A stretch of 21,436 nt of DNA, taken from positions 1 to 21,436 of the forward strand of contig DATBIO010000129.1 in NCBI GenBank assembly GCA_036556965.1, read 5' to 3'. Origin of the DNA: DATBIO01 sp036556965. Its GTDB lineage: Bacteria > Acidobacteriota > Vicinamibacteria > Fen-336. Of the stretch, positions 16,221-21,436 are shown piece after piece. Each line of letters starts with the position of its first letter. The first letter of the stretch is position 1. The notes below the pieces were generated by a model. It had not been told where the DNA came from and ran no database searches. It saw only the letters and a program-made list of their open reading frames with translations. Both the position numbers and the translations under genes were made by a program.

Positions 16221-17288
16221 GTGTGGGTGGGCAGCATGGAGGTGTCTGACCTGCGCAACATCGAGCGCGCGCATCTGACCCTGGGACCCGGCCTCAACGT
16301 CCTCCTGGGCCGCAACGCGCAGGGCAAGACGAGCCTCCTCGAGGCGGTCGGCCTCTTGGCCCGTGGCCGCTCCTTTCGTACCGACCAGCTTCCCAGCCTC
16401 ATCCGCCGCGGGTCCGAACACACGCGCGCCCAGGCCTGCGTGCAGGGCGGGGACCGGGACGTCGCCCTGGAGGTGCAGGTGGGGCCGGGCGGCCGGCGCT
16501 ACCGCGTGGACGGCCACGAGGTGGAGCCGGCGCGCTACCACGGCCGCCTGGAGGCGACGGTCTACTCCACGGACCGCCTCCGGGTCGTGCGCGGGCCCAT
16601 GCGCGAGCGGCGCCTCTACGTGGACCGGGCGGCGGCCGCGCTCTGGCCCTCGTACCGCCAGCTCCTGCGCGACTACGAGCGCATCGTCCGCCAGCGCAAC
16701 GCCGCCCTCCTCGCGGGCAGCCGCGACCTCTCCGTGTGGGACGAGCAGCTGGTGGCCGCGGGCGCCGAGCTGCGGCGGCGCCGGGCCGCCTACCTGGACC
16801 GGCTGCGGAGCTGCCTGTCGGAGGTGACGCCTCCCGCGGACGAGCGCTACGGGGTGGAGTCGGCGCCGGCGCCGCTGGCCGGCGACCAGCAGGAGGAGGA
16901 GCGGCTGCGCGCGGAGATGGCGGCGCGCCGGACGGCGGAGCGCGGGGCCGGGCGCACCCTGGTGGGACCGCACCGCGACGACGTCCGCCTGCTCGTGGAC
17001 GGCGAGGACGCCGGCCAGACGGCCTCCTCGGGCCAGGCGCGCAGCCTGCTGCTCGTCCTCACCCTGGCCGCCCTCGCCCTCTACCGCGCGGAGCGCGGCA
17101 CCTCGGCCGTGGCCCTGCTCGACGACCTCGATTCCGAGCTGGACGACCAGCGGGCCACCGCGGTGTGCGACGAGGTGGCCCGCCACGGGCAGGCCCTGGT
17201 GACCACCGCGCACGGCCACTGGGCCCGCCGCCTGGCCGACGGTGGCCGCCTCTTCGAGGTGGAGTCGGGACGGGTGCGCGCGGCATGA
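16221..17288 (+). CDS. recF: DNA replication and repair protein RecF
   Basis: This 355-residue SMC-like ATPase acts with RecO and RecR to load RecA at gaps. The Walker A motif is GRNAQGKT (30-37) followed by SLLEAV. The ABC-type signature SSGQARS is at 269-275 and Walker B LLDDLDSEL at 299-307. The start GTG 16221 gives M-W-V-G-S-M-E-V-S-D-L-R-N, which fits the family N-terminus; GTG 16227 and ATG 16236 are alternatives. It is 12 bp after dnaN, and its stop overlaps the ATG of a 12-codon frame that runs into the gyrB start. Confidence 0.97.
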   Translation: MWVGSMEVSDLRNIERAHLTLGPGLNVLLGRNAQGKTSLLEAVGLLARGRSFRTDQLPSLIRRGSEHTRAQACVQGGDRDVALEVQVGPGGRRYRVDGHEVEPARYHGRLEATVYSTDRLRVVRGPMRERRLYVDRAAAALWPSYRQLLRDYERIVRQRNAALLAGSRDLSVWDEQLVAAGAELRRRRAAYLDRLRSCLSEVTPPADERYGVESAPAPLAGDQQEEERLRAEMAARRTAERGAGRTLVGPHRDDVRLLVDGEDAGQTASSGQARSLLLVLTLAALALYRAERGTSAVALLDDLDSELDDQRATAVCDEVARHGQALVTTAHGHWARRLADGGRLFEVESGRVRAA

Positions 17289-17323
17289 AGCCCAGGGCCC
17301 AAGGAGCCCTCCGGAACGGATGA
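17285..17323 (+). other. Twelve-codon open frame bridging recF and gyrB
   Basis: An ATG overlaps the recF stop (ATGA, 17285-17288) and opens a frame encoding MKPRAQGALRNG, which ends at a TGA (17321-17323) that overlaps the gyrB ATG (again ATGA). AAGGAG, the candidate gyrB ribosome binding site, lies inside it. It may pass ribosomes from recF to gyrB, or it may be chance. Confidence 0.2.
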
Positions 17324-19728
17324 GCGACGAGACCAAGACGGTGGAGGCGGAGAAGTACGGGGCGGAGTCCATCCGCATCCTGGAGGGGCTGGAGGCGGTG
17401 CGCGTGCGCCCCGCCATGTACATCGGCTCCACGGGGGAGTCGGGGCTGCACCATCTCGTCTACGAGGTGGTGGACAACTCCGTGGACGAGGCCCTGGCCG
17501 GGTACTGCACGGAGATCAACGTCGCCATCCACATCGACAACTCGGTGACGGTGGTGGACAACGGGCGCGGCATCCCCGTGGAGCCGCACCCCTCCGTGCC
17601 CGGCATGAGCACCACCGAGGTGGTGCTGACCAAGCTCCACGCGGGGGGGAAGTTCGACAAGGGCGCCTACAAGGTGAGCGGCGGCCTGCACGGGGTGGGC
17701 GTCTCCGTGGTGAACGCCCTCTCCGAGGCCCTCGAGGTCGAGATCTGGCGGGCGGGCAGGGTGTACCGCCAGTCCTACGTGCGGGGAGCGCCCCAGAGCG
17801 CGCTGGAGAACACCGGCGTCACCGACAAGCGGGGCACCAAGGTCACCTTCAAGCCCGACAGCCAGATCTTCGAGACCACGTCCTTCAGCTTCGACACCCT
17901 GTCCCAGCGCCTGCGCGAGCTGAGCTTCCTCAACAAGGGAATCCTCATCACCATCGACGACGAGCGGGACGAGAAGAAGAAGCACCGCTTCCAGTACGAG
18001 GGCGGCATCGCCTCCTTCGTGGAGCACCTCAACCGCAACAAGGAGACGCTGCACCCGCGGCCCATCGTCATCGAGGGTCGCCGCGAGGGCGTGGAGATCG
18101 AGATCGCCCTGCAGTGGAACGACGGCTACGCCGAGAACATCTACTCCTTCGCCAACAACATCAACACCCACGACGGCGGCACCCACCTGGTCGGCTTCAA
18201 GAGCGCCCTCACCCGCAGCCTCAACAACTACGGGGCCTCCTCCGGCCTGGCCAAGGACATGGGCGAGCCCCTGCAGGGCGAGGACGCGCGCGAGGGCCTG
18301 GCCGCCGTCATCTCCGTGAAGGTGCCGGAGCCCCAGTTCGAGGGGCAGACCAAGGGCAAGCTGGGCAACTCCGAAGTGAAGGGGATCGTGGAGAGCCTGA
18401 TGGGCGAGAAGCTCTCCGCCTTCTTCGAGCAGACCCCGGCGGTGGCCAGGCGCATCGTGCTGAAGGTGCTGGACGCGGCGCGCGCGCGCGAGGCCGCGCG
18501 CAGGGCGCGCGACCTCACCCGCCGCAAGGGAGCCCTGGACGGGGCGGGGCTGCCCGGCAAGCTGGCCGAGTGCCAGGAGAAGAACCCCGAGCTCTCCGAG
18601 CTCTTCCTGGTGGAGGGCGACTCCGCCGGCGGCTCCGCCAAACAGGGGCGCGACCGGCGCTTCCAGGCCATCCTGCCCCTGCGCGGCAAGATCCTGAACG
18701 TGGAGAAGGCGCGCCTGGACAAGACCCTGTCCTCGGAGGAGATCCGCAACATCATCACCGCCCTGGGCACGGGCGTGGGCACCGACGACTTCGACGTGAC
18801 CAAGCTCCGCTACCACCGGATCATCATCATGTGCGACGCGGACGTGGACGGAAGCCACATCCGCACCCTCCTCCTGACCTTCTTCTACCGCCAGATGAAG
18901 GAGCTGATCGAGCGCGGGCACCTCTACATCGCGCAACCGCCCCTCTACAAGGCGAAGCACGGGAAGAGCGAGCGCTACCTCAAGGACGAGCACGCGCTGG
19001 ACGCCTTCCTCATGGAGCGCGCGGTGGAGAACCGCATGGCGCGCCTGGCCGACGGCACCGAGGTGGCGGGCCCGCGGCTGGTGCACCTGCTCGGGCGCAT
19101 GGTGGCCTACGGCAAGCTCATGGACCGGGTGGAGAAGCGCGGCACGCCGCGCGTCCTGGTGGAGCGACTCCTGCGCGGCGAGGTCAAGGACGCGGCCTTC
19201 TTCAGCGACAAGGCGCGCCTGCTGGACCTGGTGAGGCCCCTGCGCGAGGCGGGGAGCGACGTGGTCCTGGAGAAGGACGAGGAGCACGGGATGTTCGAGA
19301 TCGTGCTCCAGCACAGCGTGAACGGGGCGCCGCGCGAGGTGCGGGTGGGAGACGACTTCGTGGGCTCGCCCGAGTACAAGGCCCTCTACTCCACCTACGA
19401 GGAGTTCCGCGGCCTGGACCACGCGCCCCTGGTGGTGGTGGACGGGGGCGAGCAGCTGGTGAACGGCCGGGAGGCGCTCCTGCAGCACTTCCTGGCGGAG
19501 GGCAAGCGCGGACTCTCCATCCAGCGCTACAAGGGCCTGGGCGAGATGAACGCGGAGCAGCTCTGGGAGTCGACCATGGACCCCGCCACGCGCACCCTCC
19601 TGCAGGTGCGCCTGGAGGACGAGGAGGTGGCGGAGAACATCTTCACCACCCTCATGGGCGACGCCGTGGAGCCGCGCCGCCAGTTCATCGAGGAGAACGC
19701 CCTCAACGTGCGCAACCTCGACATCTGA
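17320..19728 (+). CDS. gyrB: DNA gyrase subunit B
   Basis: This 802-residue protein is the ATPase subunit of gyrase. The GHKL domain has EVVDNSVDEA (49-57), DNGRGIPV (80-87) and GGLHGVGVSVVNAL (121-134). The TOPRIM domain has EGDSAGGSAKQGRDR (from 432) and DADVDGSHIR (506-515). The C-terminal YKGLGEMN (737-744) and LWESTMDP finish the family pattern. An insert between about 555 and 725 (from LKDEHALDAFLM to EEFRGLDH) is the Gram-negative type that lengthens GyrB from about 640 to about 800 residues. The start is ATG 17320, with AAGGAG 13 bp upstream, chosen because MSDETKTVEAEKYGAESI matches the family; an earlier in-frame start at 17242 lies inside recF. Confidence 0.99.
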   Translation: MSDETKTVEAEKYGAESIRILEGLEAVRVRPAMYIGSTGESGLHHLVYEVVDNSVDEALAGYCTEINVAIHIDNSVTVVDNGRGIPVEPHPSVPGMSTTEVVLTKLHAGGKFDKGAYKVSGGLHGVGVSVVNALSEALEVEIWRAGRVYRQSYVRGAPQSALENTGVTDKRGTKVTFKPDSQIFETTSFSFDTLSQRLRELSFLNKGILITIDDERDEKKKHRFQYEGGIASFVEHLNRNKETLHPRPIVIEGRREGVEIEIALQWNDGYAENIYSFANNINTHDGGTHLVGFKSALTRSLNNYGASSGLAKDMGEPLQGEDAREGLAAVISVKVPEPQFEGQTKGKLGNSEVKGIVESLMGEKLSAFFEQTPAVARRIVLKVLDAARAREAARRARDLTRRKGALDGAGLPGKLAECQEKNPELSELFLVEGDSAGGSAKQGRDRRFQAILPLRGKILNVEKARLDKTLSSEEIRNIITALGTGVGTDDFDVTKLRYHRIIIMCDADVDGSHIRTLLLTFFYRQMKELIERGHLYIAQPPLYKAKHGKSERYLKDEHALDAFLMERAVENRMARLADGTEVAGPRLVHLLGRMVAYGKLMDRVEKRGTPRVLVERLLRGEVKDAAFFSDKARLLDLVRPLREAGSDVVLEKDEEHGMFEIVLQHSVNGAPREVRVGDDFVGSPEYKALYSTYEEFRGLDHAPLVVVDGGEQLVNGREALLQHFLAEGKRGLSIQRYKGLGEMNAEQLWESTMDPATRTLLQVRLEDEEVAENIFTTLMGDAVEPRRQFIEENALNVRNLDI

Positions 19729-19742
19729 TCGCCGGTGCGCGC

Positions 19743-19763
19743 CGTCCTCCCCCGCGGAGGACG
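19743..19763 (+). other. Inverted repeat (hairpin) between gyrB and gyrA
   Basis: CGTCCTCC-CCCGC-GGAGGACG forms a perfect 8-bp stem with a 5-nt loop in the 58-bp gyrB-gyrA gap, 14 bp after the gyrB stop. No T-tract follows, so it is not a standard intrinsic terminator. It could be an mRNA stability or partial attenuation element. Confidence 0.45.
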
Positions 19764-19786
19764 CGGCCACCGCGCTGAGAGAGTGA

Positions 19787-21436
19787 ATGGAGCCACAGGA
19801 ACCCACGGGTCCGCAGAAGGTCCCCACCAACATCGCCGACGAGATGCGCCAGTCCTACATGGACTACGCGATGTCGGTGATCATCGGCCGCGCCCTCCCC
19901 GACGTGCGCGACGGGCTGAAGCCGGCCAACCGCCGCGTCCTCTTCGGCATGCACGAGATGGGCCTCCTGCCCGGACGGCCCTACAAGAAGAGCGCGCGCG
20001 TGGCCGGCGACGTCATGGGCAAGTACCACCCCCATGGCGAGGGTGCCATCTACGACACCCTGGTGCGCATGGCCCAGCCCTGGAACATGCGCGCTCCCCT
20101 CGTGGACGGCCAGGGCAACTTCGGCTCCGTGGACGGCGATCCCCCCGCGGCCATGCGCTACACGGAGGCGCGCCTCACCCGCCTGGGCGCCGCCACCATG
20201 GCCGACATCGACCGGGACACCGTGGACTTCGCGCCCACCTACGACAACGAGTCGCAGGAGCCGGTGGTCCTCCCCACCGCATTCCCCAACCTCCTCGTCA
20301 ACGGCGCGGAGGGCATCGCCGTGGGCATGGCCACCAAGATCCCCCCCCACAACCTGGGGGAGGTGGTGGAGGCGCTGGTCTTCCTCCTCGACAACCCCGA
20401 CCTCACTCCCGACGAGCGCCTGGAGGGGGTGATGGCGCGCGTGCCCGGGCCGGACTTCCCCACCGCGGGCTTCATCTGCGGGCGCGGCGGCATCCGCCAG
20501 GCCTACCGCTCGGGTCGCGGCACCCTCGTCATGCGCGCGCGCGCCGAGATCGAGACGCGGCGCGGGGACAAGGAGTCCATCGTCGTCACCGAGATCCCCT
20601 ACCAGGTCAACAAGGCGCGCCTCATCGAGCGCATCGCGGAGCTGGCCCGCGACAAGAAGATCGACGGCATCGCCGACGTGCGCGACGAGAGCGACCGCCA
20701 GGGCATGCGCATCGTGGTCGACGTGCGCAAGGGGGAGAACGCCCAGGTCATCCTCAACAACCTCTACAAGCACACGCCGCTGCAGGACACCTTCGGCGTG
20801 ATCCTGCTCGCCATCGTCGACCAGCGCCCGCGCGTGCTCAACCTCCTCGAGGCCTGCGAGCTGTTCCTGGACTTCCGGCGCGACGTGGTGCGCCGGCGCA
20901 CCGCCCACGACCTGCGCAAGGCGGAGGCGCGCGCGCACGTGCTCGAGGGCTACGTCATCGCCCTCGACCACCTCGACGCCGTCATCGCCCTCATCCGGGG
21001 GGCCAAGACCCCCGCGGAAGCGCGCGCGGGGCTGATCGAGCGCTTCGGCATGTCGGAGATCCAGGCGGAAGAGGTGCTGAAGCTGCAGCTGCAGCGCCTC
21101 ACCGGCCTCGAGCGCCAGAAGATCGTGGACGAGCTGGCCCAGGTGCGGACCCTCATCGCCGACCTGCGGGACATCCTGGCCTCGCCGCGGCGCATCGACC
21201 GCGTGGTGGTGGACGAGCTGAAGAAGGCGCGCGAGGAGCACGGCGACCCCCGGCGCACGGAGATCCTGGACGAGGTGGACGACCTCTCCGTGGAGGACCT
21301 CATCGCCGAGGAGGACGTGGCCATCTCCATCACCCACGGGGGCTACATCAAGCGCACGGCCATCGCCACCTACCGCGCGCAGCGGCGCGGCGGCCGCGGA
21401 CGAATGGGCATGCGCACGCGCGACGAGGACTTCGTG
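19787..21436 (+). CDS. gyrA: DNA gyrase subunit A (partial, runs off the right edge)
   Basis: The frame is open for 550 codons to the window end, so roughly the last third (most of the C-terminal wrapping domain) is missing. The catalytic Tyr is Y125 in AAMRYTEARL. The quinolone-determining region reads KYHPHGEGAIYD (79-90). The tower and coiled-coil region follows, with LNLLEACELFLDFRRDVVRRRT. QRRGGRG near residue 536 is the GyrA box, which distinguishes gyrase A from ParC. ATG 19787 follows the Shine-Dalgarno-like GAGAGAGTGA. It lies 58 bp after gyrB and is probably cotranscribed with it. Confidence 0.98.
   Translation, partial: MEPQEPTGPQKVPTNIADEMRQSYMDYAMSVIIGRALPDVRDGLKPANRRVLFGMHEMGLLPGRPYKKSARVAGDVMGKYHPHGEGAIYDTLVRMAQPWNMRAPLVDGQGNFGSVDGDPPAAMRYTEARLTRLGAATMADIDRDTVDFAPTYDNESQEPVVLPTAFPNLLVNGAEGIAVGMATKIPPHNLGEVVEALVFLLDNPDLTPDERLEGVMARVPGPDFPTAGFICGRGGIRQAYRSGRGTLVMRARAEIETRRGDKESIVVTEIPYQVNKARLIERIAELARDKKIDGIADVRDESDRQGMRIVVDVRKGENAQVILNNLYKHTPLQDTFGVILLAIVDQRPRVLNLLEACELFLDFRRDVVRRRTAHDLRKAEARAHVLEGYVIALDHLDAVIALIRGAKTPAEARAGLIERFGMSEIQAEEVLKLQLQRLTGLERQKIVDELAQVRTLIADLRDILASPRRIDRVVVDELKKAREEHGDPRRTEILDEVDDLSVEDLIAEEDVAISITHGGYIKRTAIATYRAQRRGGRGRMGMRTRDEDFV

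Overview
The window is a chromosomal replication-origin neighbourhood from a very GC-rich bacterium (roughly 70% GC by eye). The divergent rpmH and dnaA genes mark the centre. Everything to the left (about 1-13,250) is on the minus strand and everything to the right (about 13,550-21,436) is on the plus strand, so all genes point away from the putative oriC, as expected for leading-strand genes on two replichores.

Right arm (plus): dnaA - dnaN - recF - gyrB - gyrA (gyrA runs off the window). Left arm, read away from the origin (minus): rpmH - rnpA - yidD - yidC - jag - rsmG - parA - parB - bactofilin - selD - atpH - atpA - atpG - atpD - atpC - a class I SAM methyltransferase with a C-terminal beta-sandwich domain (runs off the window). 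The parA-parB-bactofilin-atp order resembles that of delta-proteobacterial groups and Acidobacteriota. With the extreme GC content and the 802-residue GyrB carrying the Gram-negative insert, I infer a Gram-negative Acidobacteriota or Desulfobacterota/Myxococcota-like organism. This is inference from gene order and codon use, not a phylogeny.

The genes cover replication initiation and clamp loading (dnaA, dnaN), repair (recF), supercoiling (gyrB, gyrA), origin segregation (parA, parB and two parS-like sites), cell shape or scaffolding (bactofilin), membrane protein insertion (yidC, yidD, jag), translation and RNA processing (rpmH, rnpA, rsmG) and ATP synthesis (F1 sector only: delta, alpha, gamma, beta, epsilon).

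The most notable point is that selD is itself a selenoprotein gene. An in-frame UGA sits exactly at the catalytic Cys/Sec position (C-A-G-U-A-S-K) and is followed at the correct distance by a perfect bacterial-SECIS-like hairpin. A gene caller that treats UGA as stop would truncate the protein at a GTG 108 bp downstream. Other points are an F1-only ATP synthase operon lacking the stator b subunit gene, with selD where atpF usually sits; an rsmG that seems to start at a CTG overlapping the jag stop; a Jag protein whose KH domain has lost its GXXG loop; a GyrA with Gly at the quinolone-critical Ser position; and no mnmE/mnmG in the usual slot. I found no mobile element, CRISPR array, tRNA or rRNA, and nothing I would call an undescribed system.
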